Source of the DNA: Knufia peltigerae
Taxonomy: Eukaryota > Ascomycota > Eurotiomycetes > Chaetothyriales > Trichomeriaceae
Direction of reading: 5' to 3'
Assembly: GCA_030247855.1 (NCBI GenBank)
Contig: JAPDRN010000155.1
Location: forward strand, 1 to 64,000
Length of the DNA: 64,000 nucleotides
Under the pieces are notes generated by a model. That model saw only the letters and a list, made by a program, of their open reading frames with translations. It had not been told where the DNA came from and made no database searches. Of the stretch, positions 21,129-31,640 are shown piece after piece. The position numbers and the translations under genes are program-made. Positions within the stretch are counted from its first letter, which is position 1. The number at the start of each line of letters is the position of its first letter.

Positions 21129-23033
21129 TCATGCCTTGTCTTTTCTCTTCTTCTTCTTGTCCGACTTGACTGGCTCGCTTTCTTCCTCTGATCGCTTCCG
21201 CTTCTTAGTCCCGTCAATTTCCCCATTTGCTGCGGCGGCTGCTTGCTTCTCTGCAGCCTTTTTGGCCTTCTTGATGTCCTTCTTCGAGATAGCCACCGGC
21301 TTGCCGTCTTGGAATTCGATCTCTCCTCTTTCCAGCTTGCGCTTGTATCTTTCGACACTCAGGCCGCACAAGGCAGCGAGCGTTTCGATCTTGGTCTCGT
21401 CACTCTCGCCCTTGCCTTCCTTCTTGGCTGATTTTCGAGCTGCTTTTTCAGCGTGCCGTCTTTCTTTCTCAGCTTTCTTCGCGCTCTTCTTTCCATCTAC
21501 ACCATTGATGGCAGCCGCTTCAGCAGCGTCTATGGGTTCATCAGGTTGAGAGTCGGATTCGTCACCGTCGACTTCACCGTCCTCCATTACTGTGTCTGAA
21601 GGCAGTTCCTGTATGAGCTTCTTCTCCTTCTGCTTCTTGTCCTTCTTGCTCTGTTTGGCTGGAGCCTCGTCACCAGCAAGACCATCAGCATCAGGATTGT
21701 ATTTCCGAGCCTCTTTAATTTCCCATTTCTGAGGCTGGGAAGTGCCAGGAACACCATTGGGGCCGATCGCAACACCTCTCGGCTTGATGGGCTTGCCTTC
21801 CATGGCCGCCAACTTGCGCTCGAGGTTTGCACGTGCTTCGATTCCGAGTTGAGCTTTCTCGTCTTCAGGGATGTTCGCCTCATCCTCGCCCCAATCTTGG
21901 AGCGCATCAACTCTGAGACCAAGTGCAGCTTTGGCGGCAAGGACTCGAGCCATTTTACCTTTATTCTTGCCCGAAGCTTGTCCAATGAGGGATGCATGAT
22001 AAATGAGACCATATTTGGGGGTGTCATGTTTGGTTTTCAGTGCTCTAAAGAGAGCTTTTTCGGCACCCAAAATCTGCAAAGTACTGGCAGGGCTCTTTGA
22101 AAGATTAAGCAGACTTCCGGCGTGCGCGATGAGTCGTGCGCCAACCAATTCACCGACAAGAGTTGTGAGATTGGGAGCAATAGCGGTCATTCGAGCAGTC
22201 AAGTAGCTGGCTAGTTGCGTTCGGTATTCCGTGAAGTGTACCACTTGTTCAGCAAGACTTTGTATGTTCTCGAGATCCTCCTCCGTGATTTCAGTACCCA
22301 TAGACCTGTCCGCGGCGGCCTTGACTGCTGCTTCGATCTCCTCGGGTAGGATTTCTGCCAGGTCGGCATTCTCCCAATTCGTGCGCATTCCCATCTTCAA
22401 TACGACTTTGGCGTAGGCGAGGTTGTCGTTCAAGATCTTGGCCATTTCTGGGAAATGCCAACCATACCACTCCTTCACCCTCATTGCATATGTGTTCAAC
22501 TCTTTATCCAGGTCATCCAACAGACCAATAGCCTGTACTATCATCACATCGATTTTGTCCGGGGAAAACTTCAGCTTGTGACGAGCGAGCGAATGTGAGA
22601 GACCCAAGGACATCGTCTTAACATCTTCGGGCATGAGTCCGGGGATCAGGGAGGGTAGGTGTTCTCGAATGGCTCGATAGAGGTCGGCGGTCGTCGAATC
22701 AGCGACTGCTTTGATGTCGAGACCAGGGAGCTTTCCAATAGCGTTGCCCAGCTTGGGGTCTGCCACAGCCAAAGAAATCTTCTTTTCATCTTTGAGAGAA
22801 TCAAGTAGCGACGAAAGCTTGGGAGTGACTTTGCCTTCCACAAGAGCCGCTGCCTCCTCTAACGCCGCAGCAGCACTGTCGAATTTCTGAAACTCCTTCA
22901 ACTTGAGTTCAGAGGTTACACTTTCAACACCAGTCAACTCAGAAGCAAGATCATCCCGCTTGAGTAATTTCTTGTCCTTGGCCTTGAGCAAGGCGTAACC
23001 GGCGGCCGTTTCGGTAAGGATAAGAAGAGTCAT
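21129..23033 (-). CDS. NOP58: Nucleolar protein Nop58, box C/D snoRNP core
   Basis: Single exon, 634 residues, start ATG at 23031-23033. Nop58 pairs with Nop56 on box C/D snoRNAs and positions fibrillarin for 2'-O-methylation of rRNA. Visible parts: NOP5NT domain (MTLLILTETAAGYALLKAKDKKLL), the coiled-coil helices around DDLDKELNTYAMRVKEWYGWHFPE, and the NOP domain with GARLIAHAGSLLNLSKSPASTLQILGAEKALFRALKT and KYGLIYHASLIGQA. The C-terminus from about residue 440 is a Lys/Glu-rich KKE/D tail typical of the family. It is intronless, which is notable in a window where most genes have introns. It diverges from VMA6 across a 347-base promoter. Confidence 0.98.
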   Translation of the reverse strand: MTLLILTETAAGYALLKAKDKKLLKRDDLASELTGVESVTSELKLKEFQKFDSAAAALEEAAALVEGKVTPKLSSLLDSLKDEKKISLAVADPKLGNAIGKLPGLDIKAVADSTTADLYRAIREHLPSLIPGLMPEDVKTMSLGLSHSLARHKLKFSPDKIDVMIVQAIGLLDDLDKELNTYAMRVKEWYGWHFPEMAKILNDNLAYAKVVLKMGMRTNWENADLAEILPEEIEAAVKAAADRSMGTEITEEDLENIQSLAEQVVHFTEYRTQLASYLTARMTAIAPNLTTLVGELVGARLIAHAGSLLNLSKSPASTLQILGAEKALFRALKTKHDTPKYGLIYHASLIGQASGKNKGKMARVLAAKAALGLRVDALQDWGEDEANIPEDEKAQLGIEARANLERKLAAMEGKPIKPRGVAIGPNGVPGTSQPQKWEIKEARKYNPDADGLAGDEAPAKQSKKDKKQKEKKLIQELPSDTVMEDGEVDGDESDSQPDEPIDAAEAAAINGVDGKKSAKKAEKERRHAEKAARKSAKKEGKGESDETKIETLAALCGLSVERYKRKLERGEIEFQDGKPVAISKKDIKKAKKAAEKQAAAAANGEIDGTKKRKRSEEESEPVKSDKKKKRKDKA

Positions 23034-23380
23034 TGTCGATATGGTGCGCCTTTTGCGCGAACAATAAGGGTGGAAGGATATACAAGAAAATGGTCTGGTG
23101 AACGAACATCTCTCTTCTCAGTCTCCAAAAAATCATTCATCTTGAGCTGCTTTTTTCCAGACCCACTTTATGCCAAGAATTGTATTGGGAATGTTTGCCG
23201 AGCGGGCGCAGCTTGAACTTGGGGACAGACGGGGTGCTTCTATTCGCCTGCCTGGCTTCACGACGACATTGCGTGCATCCGCAGAATCACAGTCTGCCGC
23301 TACTCTCTCGACATTGTCCGAGCTGCTGCTAGATTCCAAGCCTTTCGAAGTGGATTGCACGAGTTAACAGCTACATCAAC
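23034..23380. promoter_or_regulatory. Bidirectional promoter NOP58/VMA6
   Basis: Only 347 bases separate the two start codons, so both genes must share this promoter region. I could not assign specific factor sites. Confidence 0.65.
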
Positions 23381-24623
23381 ATGGAGGGTATGTATACTGT
23401 AGCATCTTATGTTCAAGTGACTAACGAAGCACTGAAGGGTTATTGTTCAATGTCAATGGTGGTTATCTCGAAGGAGTCGTGCGTGGATATCGAAATACCT
23501 TACTTACAAGCACAAACTACGGCAATGTAGGTTGCTCGATGTAGCCCTCAGCACTTGATGTTGACCCGGAATAGCTCACGCAATGCGATACTATCGACGA
23601 TGTCAAGACACAACTAGGCCCAGCCTATGGCGAAACACTCTCATCCTTACCTCCGAACCCTTCTACATCTGCCCTCGCAACCAAGACAACGGAGAAACTT
23701 GTCGCAGACTTTAGATACCTACAAGGCCAAGCGACGGGGTCATTATCGAAATTCATGGAATACCTCACATACTCCTACATGATCGACAATGTAGCGCTCC
23801 TCATCACCGGCACACTTCACGAAAGAGACACAAAGGAACTCCTCGAGAGATGTCATCCGCTGGGTTGGTTCGAGACGATGCCGGTCCTTTGCGTGGCGAC
23901 AAATATTGAAGAATTGTACAACTCTGTTCTCATCGAGACCCCATTGGCTCCATACTTCAAAGGGAGCCTCAGCCACCAAGACTTGGATGAGCTCAACATT
24001 GAAATCGTCAGGAACACCCTCTATAAGAACTACCTAGAAGATTTCTACAACTTCGTCAATAATGACCCTGAGATGGCCCTCACACCCACTGGCGAGATCA
24101 TGTCTGAAATCCTAGAGTTCGAGGCAGACCGACGGGCCATCAACATCACTATCAACTCCTTTGGCACAGAGCTGACCAAGGATCAACGCAAAAAACTCTA
24201 TCCTGAGTTCGGCAAGTTATATCCTGAGGGTATGTTGATGCTCTCCAGAGCCGATGACCTAGAGGGTGTTGGTCTTGCTGTGAGTGGAGTGGGCGATTAC
24301 AAGAGGTTCTTTGACGAAGTTGGCTTCAACCAAGGTGGTACTGGTGGTGGCAATATGTCAGGAGGCATGGGAGGTGACTCGAAATCTCTAGAAGATATGT
24401 TCTACCAAAAGGAGATGGAACTATCAAAGATGGTTTTCACGAGACAATTTACTCATGCAGTCATATATGCGTGGGTCAAGCTGAGAGAACAGGCATGTCA
24501 TTGATGACCCAGGTGTCTAGCAGGACTAACATCTTCCAGGAAATCCGCAACATCACCTGGATCGCTGAATGCATCGCACAGAATCAAAAAGAGCGTATAG
24601 GCAACTATATCAGTGTGTTCTGA
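23381..24623 (+). CDS. VMA6: V-type proton ATPase subunit d (Vma6)
   Basis: Four exons (23381-23387, 23438-23526, 23575-24492, 24540-24623) give 365 residues. Subunit d sits on the V0 ring and couples it to the central stalk; it is needed to acidify vacuoles. Family hallmarks: MEGLLFNVNGGYLEGVVRGYR at the start, FMEYLTYSYMIDNVALLITGTLHERD, HPLGWFETMPVL, RRAINITINSFGTEL and the C-terminal EIRNITWIAECIAQNQKERI. The first two introns are GT-AG. The third (24493-24539) must begin with GC (CAG|GCATGT): the nearby GT donors give stops, while the GC site restores the conserved REQEIRN junction. A Gly/Met-rich insert around residue 290 is fungal. Confidence 0.96.
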
Positions 24624-25237
24624 GCAGAGTTCCGCCGGCGGACATCACATTTGTTTATGTGGATAGCGAGGCGTTCTGTTTTGGTAGATCTCAGACTCAA
24701 TGGAGAGCCAGGTTTGTACCGGAGAGCTGAAAGACCCAGCATCATCAGTATATAGCACTCTCGGGGAAACATCCTCCTTCTCCGACTTTATTGGAAGATA
24801 TCGACAGAGTTGCAACACGAATGAATCGTCTCGGCGCCTTTGAGGGCCTGAAGCAGACTGTCGCCCATTTTGGTCTTTCCGTTCACGATCGTGGTTGCCC
24901 ATTCTCAGGTCGACCATGTTATCTTTTGGTTTTTTTTGATGAACTCGACCATGGCCTTCTCTTACTACTCTATGCTACCATCTCTAAATACGGCATTCAT
25001 TACGATCATCTGTGGCTCATTATTGTCAGTCTCACTGTCACATTTATTCACTGCCTTTTGGTGGTTCGCGTCATTTATGCTTTTCCTATTGTCCTGGTGC
25101 ATCCACATTCAACAATTGTTGCTGATTTGATATCCACCAGTTTCTTCCCCAGATGTCACCCATCTTTCCTCTGTCATTCACATTGTCGTATTGGTGTACC
25201 AAACTTTGTCCAACTCCACCGCACAGCCTTGTGAACA
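24624..25237. other. Intergenic, with a hydrophobic small ORF of doubtful status
   Basis: T-rich stretch after VMA6. An ATG frame at 24939-25130 encodes 63 mostly hydrophobic residues with two possible membrane spans, but T-rich DNA produces such frames by chance. No gene is called. Confidence 0.45.
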
Positions 25238-26264
25238 ATGGATGCAACCTGCCAAAGTCTGCTCTCAAAGCCCGGAGTTATAACGCCGTGTGGGATGTCA
25301 TTCCTGGTAAACACTCGAGATACGTCGGATTCGATGACAATGGAGGAAGGAATTAAGAAGATGGAGGGAGGAAGCGATCGACCTGGTTTCGAGTTCAAGA
25401 AGCCTCTATTTCCTGCTTCAGCCATAAGGCGAGCAAAACCTACACGCGCCAGGCAGAGGGGACATTTGGTTACCATACGAAGCAACTCCCCAGTTGCATC
25501 TCATCGATATCTTTTCTCATATCCCCCAAAAGCGGCTACCGACTGCACCGACCCTAATCATCTTCAAGCGGTTGCATGGTTGGCCGGAGATGGTGTAAAG
25601 AAGCATCCAGACTCGAACCACCGCGCACCTGTCAACGCTAACATCGAAAATAAAACAGTATCAGTTCTCAGTCAGTACGAGGCAAATCCGGAAACGGGTG
25701 TAGAGGTATTATTTGATCACCCCCTAGGTTTTCAGGAATTTGACACTGACCTTGACTTTGGTTTAAAAGGCTCTCGGTCTTTTTGGTGCTGGTGCTGGCC
25801 GCAGGGTTGCGCTTAAACGCCAGTGCATTCTGCCCACCTGCAGATCTCGCAGGGTACGCAAAGCCACAGAGCTGAGGACTAGCGAGAAGAAGCCCAAACA
25901 AATCAAGGACCACGGTGGACTTTTGAGGGCCTTGAGGAGGCGTCTGGAAAAGACCTCGTATCCGGATCCAGCAAATACGCACGTCCGAGTCACTCCCCGT
26001 GCTAATCCGGGTACTGAGATCTACGACGTTTACGCTCGGGCATTTGGTAGTTGGGATGATGCCATGTGTGAGAATATCTCAGGGTACAAGGACGACACAG
26101 ACAAAAGAAGCTGGTATTCTACGCGGGACAGTGAAAAATGCGGCTCCTGGAAAAGGTGTGCACTCTGTGAGGAAAGTGTCAAGCCCGACGACGTGCCACT
26201 TACTTTTACTCTCGAGAAGAGTTATGAAGAATGGATTCGCAGGTGCGCATCTGTCGCTGCATGA
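25238..26264 (+). CDS. Predicted two-exon gene of unknown function
   Basis: I do not recognise this protein. The frame from the ATG at 25238 (preceded by an in-frame stop at 25232) can be spliced at 25706-25769, a 64-base GT-AG intron with a CACTGAC branch site about 20 bases before the acceptor, into a long downstream frame ending at 26264. The result is 320 residues with phase-0 junctions. The second exon is basic, rich in Lys/Arg, with several Cys (RQCILPTC, CGSWKRCALCEE) that could bind metal. The first half has no known domain. The downstream frame alone begins only at a TTG, which supports the spliced model. It may be a lineage-specific gene. Confidence is moderate because no homologue can be checked here. 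Confidence 0.5.
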
Positions 26265-26853
26265 GATGGGTCTGTTCTATGTTGGATACTTCTCGGTTTC
26301 TTTCGGGTCACTACCCTATAGAAACCTAGAATCGGAGAGGAAACGTCTCGAGGCTCTACGGAGGATGAAAAGAGAAGGGCATTGCAATGGCAGCCTTGGG
26401 GGCTTTTTCTTTTCACAGGTGGAGTCATTCTCGTTCGGCCAGTGAGATGAAATTGAATACTTGCCACGTAGTAGCTATATAGCAGCTACGGAGGTATGAT
26501 GAATATAAATGTTAATGGCTCGTTCAATATGTACTCGTAGTATGAGTTTGTTGCTATTCTGTTCGATCTTGTCCTTGGAAAATATCTCTCAGATATCCGC
26601 GGTGATCCTTCGTCGACATGTGGTGTGGTTCTAAAATGAACCAGAAAAATAACGCCAAACTAGTGAATGGCCAATGACCAATGAACACCAAAACCATTCA
26701 AGCATATCGACACTCGAGGATTTCTTTGGCTGAATGCATCCGTGACTCCCTCGTCTATACCGAGCCGGGTAATCATGTAAGTTATCGCATGAGTGGCTTT
26801 GGATATCAAGTGTTTCTGACAGACAAAGCCGTTGACAAAACTAGACCCGACTT
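26265..26853. other. Intergenic, convergent 3' ends
   Basis: No supported gene between the unknown gene and the RTA1 gene. Confidence 0.55.
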
Positions 26854-27984
26854 TCAAACCCGCTGTAGAGGTGCGTATCCGGCACCATTGACCTCTTCAG
26901 ATGATACGAAAGTTGGGTCGTTGTTCTCCTTCTTTTCTTGTTTTTGGTCTTTGCGCACTTGTTTGGCCTCCCTCTTGGCCTCCTTCTTCGCCACCTTTTT
27001 CTCCCTTTTGGCCCTCTTCCTTGCCTTGTCCTGTCTCCCAAAATCGCTCCTCGCACCCTGCAGGACCTTCCCGGGGTTCCAGACGTTGAGGACGACGGTG
27101 GCGACGAACATGGGGGTGGCGTCGAAGACGTAACCAAACCACTCGTGCGTGACGGCCGGGCTGTTTTCCCCCTGCGCGAACTCGGCCAAGCGGTAGGCGT
27201 TGCGGATGATGACCAGAAACATGACGGCGTAGAGGGCGACGAGGAGTCTTTTGGCCAGAGTGGGAGAGGGGTACGGAGCGTACGGTTCGTCGTCCAGCGG
27301 ATCGTTCTTGGGCCACGCAGCGGCGGTGGCATTTTCTTCTTCGTCAAAGGGGGAGATGCCCGTGTACGGTTGATTTTGAAAGAGCTGCCGTGGCTGCGTC
27401 GTCGTCGAGTCTTGTTGTCTCTTGAGATTCAGTTGGAACCTGACCGCGAGCGAGGTGAAAACCACAAGAAACCCGAGTTGCACACCGACTCCGGCCATGT
27501 AAATGTTCATCCCCAATCTTTGTACGTGCGCACTCGCGTCGGGCCCGGCCATGACACCACCTATGGCCTGGATGAAAAACGCAGTGATGTCGAAAATCAC
27601 AAACATTCGGGTGATGCTGCGGGCGGGAACCTTGAACACGCTGTCGGACCTCAAGAAGAAATGTATCATCCGTCCCAACAGCATGTAAATGTAAGCGTTG
27701 ATCCAGAGAGGTGCGAGGAGGACGAGGAGTTGTTGGACGGTGTACAAGGTCTCGTTGAGTTGGTGGTAGACGGCCAGGGTTCGTACGACGTACCCCCCGG
27801 TTTCCCATGCGGCTCCCATGATGAGGACCGTGGCGAAAGCTTTGCGGTAGCGGATCGCCTGAGCTATGTGGGTGGTCGTGGTGATACCAAACAGCACAGC
27901 AAAGATGACTGCGGCGGCCAAAGATGGACAATAGGCAAAGTAGAAATTGTCCCCTGTACCGGCGTGACACGTTATGGAAGGCAT
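26854..27984 (-). CDS. RTA1 family seven-helix membrane protein
   Basis: Single exon, 376 residues from the ATG at 27982-27984. The frame runs 40 codons further upstream to a GTG but that part is a Ser-rich translation of a GAGGAT repeat and was left out. Fungal RTA1-like proteins (Rta1, Rsb1, Pug1) are linked to resistance to 7-aminocholesterol, to export of sphingoid bases and to other lipid handling at the plasma membrane. Seven hydrophobic segments are visible, with family motifs GGYVVRTLAVYH, PLWINAYIYMLLGRMI and MFLVIIRNAYRLAEFAQG, and the conserved DATPMFVATVVLNVWNPG near the end. The tail after the last helix is unusually long and Lys/Glu-rich. Its substrate is unknown. Confidence 0.92.
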   Translation of the reverse strand: MPSITCHAGTGDNFYFAYCPSLAAAVIFAVLFGITTTTHIAQAIRYRKAFATVLIMGAAWETGGYVVRTLAVYHQLNETLYTVQQLLVLLAPLWINAYIYMLLGRMIHFFLRSDSVFKVPARSITRMFVIFDITAFFIQAIGGVMAGPDASAHVQRLGMNIYMAGVGVQLGFLVVFTSLAVRFQLNLKRQQDSTTTQPRQLFQNQPYTGISPFDEEENATAAAWPKNDPLDDEPYAPYPSPTLAKRLLVALYAVMFLVIIRNAYRLAEFAQGENSPAVTHEWFGYVFDATPMFVATVVLNVWNPGKVLQGARSDFGRQDKARKRAKREKKVAKKEAKREAKQVRKDQKQEKKENNDPTFVSSEEVNGAGYAPLQRV

Positions 27985-29031
27985 TTGGTCTAGGGTCAGG
28001 AGGAAGGAGGATGAGGATGAGGATGAGGATGAGAAAGGGTGTTGGACTTTTGCTTTCGCTTTTTCAGAGATGATGTCGTTGTCGTTCGAGTTGCAGTTAT
28101 TCACACAAAACAGAACAAAAAAGAGGTGGCGAACTTATCACTTTACATACCTGTGTGTGCACACACACACATATATATGTATATATTCTTTCTCCTAGAA
28201 GTCTTCTCTTACCATGTTAGGCCCCCCCTTGCCTTGATACTGTCAATTTCCATCCAAATGTTGTTCCAAAAATGGCTGCCTGATCTTTTGGCCAGGGTAG
28301 ATACTTGACCAGGTAGAGGTAAGTGCACATGGGGTTTCGAAGGTCTGCGTGAACCGCGTCACGACGAGGCTATGCATGGTATGTTTATTGTCAATACCGG
28401 GGATCCAAGAGTGGGCTTGCAGAGGTGGAATCCAAGTCAAAAGTTGTATTTCACATGCGTATGAGGCTCGTATATTCATATGACCCATCCATTTGCTCGT
28501 ACTCACCAACCCATTTCGAGGACGATGGAGACAACGGACTTTTTGTATGGCTGGAGGCCCGGGGCTGAGTTTGAAAACCATCCGAGTTGTTTCCGTTACC
28601 AAGACGCTTCATACAGTGATCCGGACATAATCCATCACTTCAAGCGAGGTTAGACAATACGAGAAGCCATTGGGTTGTGGATCTTGGTTGTCCACGTTTT
28701 CATAAGGTACTTAGGAAAGCAAACATCCTCGTATATTTTTATTGGAGACTAATCGGGTTAGCGCATACGAGGTTGAACGTGGCGCAGGCTATAATTATCC
28801 ATGATACGAATACGAGGACGGAGTAAATATTTTCCCGTCCTTTAATCATACTTCTATTCTAGACTTCCAACGTTACGGAGTACGGGGATACATGATATTC
28901 TTTCTTATCCAGATCCAGAAGATTATACGAGTATGTATGTTTGAGATCCATGGCCGCAATTTTCGAGTCTCAAAGGAACTATGTATATAAATGACACTAT
29001 GGGACATCACAACACCAAGCCTTAATCACTG
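27985..29031. other. Intergenic with simple repeats
   Basis: Over 1 kb without a supported gene. It holds a GAGGAT repeat near 28009-28035, a TG/CA and TA dinucleotide run near 28150-28185, and one TACGGAGTA 9-mer at 28874-28882. Confidence 0.55.
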
Positions 29032-30885
29032 CTAAGATTTCCACGTCCTCATCGCATCCCACTCCAAACTCTCATAATATACCTTGTTTTCATCCATAGT
29101 CTCTGACACTGGTCCGACCCATATTCCAGGTGATACAACATGCTCGTGTCCCAGAGGACGAGGCTTGCTCAAAGTATACCGTAGGACGCATTTCCTGTCC
29201 GGCAGGAAACTGACATCCAGCAACTTGCAACCAATTTGAGCCGAATCTCCAAACTTCTTATTGACCATGGCTTGGATTCGGTATATGCGGTCTGCGAGCT
29301 CTCCAGCAATCCATGAGTCCCAGAAACCTTCGCGTCGGTGGCATGACTTGAGGAGACGAATCGCACGTTCTCGACTTGACATGTTAGTTCCACGAGTAGC
29401 GACTACAAACATGATCGCCACCACGCCTAGGGCTAGGGAGTATGATGGGCGTGCCATTCTCGGTGTCTGAGAGGGCTGTACCGGAATAGGTTCGAGCGTG
29501 ACGATGTGAGATGTCTGCTTGAGAAATGCCTCACATAAATCTAAGCAGGTTTCAAAATCTGAGGCGTAGTTGTCCAAAACAGTCTCATCGTTGACTTCGA
29601 CCCGCTGCAAGAACCCAACCAGTAATGACTGATATGCCTGGAGCAACAACGCGGCGGGTGGGATGGTCGAAGTACGCCCTGAAATTGAGGATGGCTTTTC
29701 GCTGGAAGAAGTTGACTCGGGTGTCGAATCTTGACTTGCATTCTGTTGCTGCTCGGAGTTCAGTACGTCAAACATCGCACTCCATCTTATTGCATGATCC
29801 TTGATAGAGACGAATTCGAACATGAAGTTGTTTGCCATCTCGTCCGGGACGGGACCAGCCTTAGCGAGCTCGTCCACTCGATTGGCATAGTCGTTCAGCC
29901 GAGTCAAGAGCACTTCCATATGTAGTAAGGCATCCTCGTACGAGGCGAACCGTTCAGGCATGGATGGTGCGCCCCAGATTATAGATGGCCGCGGTCCACT
30001 GAAGTTCGAGTCTCCAATCTCAAGCATCTGTCGGCTCATGGCCGTAAAGAAGCGCGTCAATTCGAAGCGGGAATTGCGCATCGTTCTCGGTCCCAGGCTA
30101 GTGTCGGAGCAGTCGTGGCTCTGACGTTGATCTTCGGCAAGCATCTTCATGCCGGAGATCGCGTGCTTGCAAGCGGTATGATAGTGGCCCTGGAGAGACT
30201 CGAAGGAGGAAAACAAGGCACACGTCACCAATGCACAATCGAAGCGGCCCTCCCCATGTTTCTGGTTGTTGAGCCGCACTAGCTCTCGTATGGCCTTGCC
30301 GTAATGGTCTAGTGCAAAATCGAGGCCACTGGGGGGTGCGAAGTGATCTACTCCCGCATAATGCTCGTGCATACTACTCAACGCGATCAGTGCATGTCGC
30401 ACCGCTGGGTCTTGTCGAGCGAGCGGGAGAATTGTGGAGAACCAGAAGTCGCTTTGAAACGACCCGGACAGCTCGAGCGCAGTCCGATCCTGGAAGAAGC
30501 TGAGTGACCGCCGTTCGGACCAGTCGAGATCAGGGTCGGTCGAGAGTAGTTGTCCCTGAGTTGGTGTGTAGACTACAAATTTGAACGCCTCGCCATGACC
30601 CGGACGGCCCGGGATGGAGGTATAACCTTCGCATGCACGACCAGCCTTGATGCATCGGGCACATCGAGGACGACCTTCGTCGCATTTTACCCTGCGCCGC
30701 CTGGTTTCAGTCAATGAGAGAGTTCCGGAGAGCCGGGGTGTTGGATACAACCTCATCAAGAGCCACGCGGCTACGTGGGGTAAGATTCACACCGTGGCAG
30801 GTGGTGGCTGTAGTGGTGGTGATGATGATACTTACTTGCATGTTACGCAGCCTGTCCGCACCTTCTCAGTTCCAATCCGGATCAT
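29032..30885 (-). CDS. Zn2Cys6 transcription factor
   Basis: Two exons (30836-30885, 29032-30700) with a 135-base intron give 572 residues; the first exon begins at the ATG at 30883-30885. The zinc cluster runs across the junction: TGCVTCK, then RRRVKCDEGRPRCARCIKAGRACEGY, giving the six Cys spacing expected. The middle shows a fungal transcription factor domain (LALRDPAVRHALIALSSMHE-like helix and FLQRVEVNDE region). The C-terminal half is helical. Such regulators often control nearby catabolic or secondary genes; its neighbours here are an RTA1 protein and a GABA/choline-type permease, so a role in their control is possible but unproven. Confidence 0.9.
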
Positions 30886-31640
30886 ATTGTATCATCTGCT
30901 CGCGCTGCGAAATAGAGAGAGATGAACAGGACCAGGTTGATATTTTTTGACTTCCTCCGCTTTACTTGATACTCTAGTCACTCCCAGCTTCAGGCCCTCC
31001 ATTTGTACTCACGGCCTTGCACATGTATACCGCCGCAGGCAACAAGCAGCTTTATTTGATCTGCCTAGATGAGGAGCTGTGGTCGTCGTATTAGCTGTCG
31101 TATTCTCTTTTGCATAGTCAATCAGCCTCAGACGGAGTCAACGTGGACCCGAACCTGGGGGCTGGGCTCTCTCAAGCTTGAGCTACTATCTTGTTTCGGA
31201 AACGGTGTTGGACATTGCCTGGCCGAAAACTGCAAGAATCACCACCAAGGAAGAATTGCAGCTCTAGCAGGCTCTGTATGGATTCATGATTTCCGGGGTG
31301 ATTTTTCTGCCATTGGTTTATTCTAAAACGAAAAATGCAAGAAACGAGTGGGTGATGAGGATGTGAGGCCGCCAGTCAATCCAAATGCGGTTAGTGGATA
31401 CGAGGTCATCGACAGCGGCAGGTTGCCTGACATGAGACTTGAGTGAAGACGTGCTTGACAAATGTTGGTGTACCAGGGCTACAGAATCATAGATATAGGA
31501 AGCCACGTGTCTACCTATGCCAGAGAATGAACCACTTTCGCCAATGAACTGCCCTGGGAAAAGTTCGATACCAAGCGATCTACTTGGAGGCAATACTGTT
31601 GTGCTCTGGTTGGTGAAGTACCCAAACACCTGACTATCTC
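30886..31640. other. Intergenic
   Basis: Promoter of the zinc cluster gene and 3' region of the permease. No additional gene seen. Confidence 0.55.

Noticed and set aside
24791..25234. 147-residue hydrophobic plus-strand frame
   Set aside because: Begins at TTG, T-rich composition, no family resemblance.
25611..25630. GGTTCGAGTC-like box on the minus strand, suggestive of a tRNA B box
   Set aside because: The T-stem does not pair and no A box or anticodon arm fits. It lies in a coding exon of the predicted unknown gene.
26938..27993. 351-residue plus-strand frame antisense to the RTA1 gene
   Set aside because: It is a mirror of the RTA1 coding strand. The RTA1 frame has clear membrane spans and motifs; this one does not.
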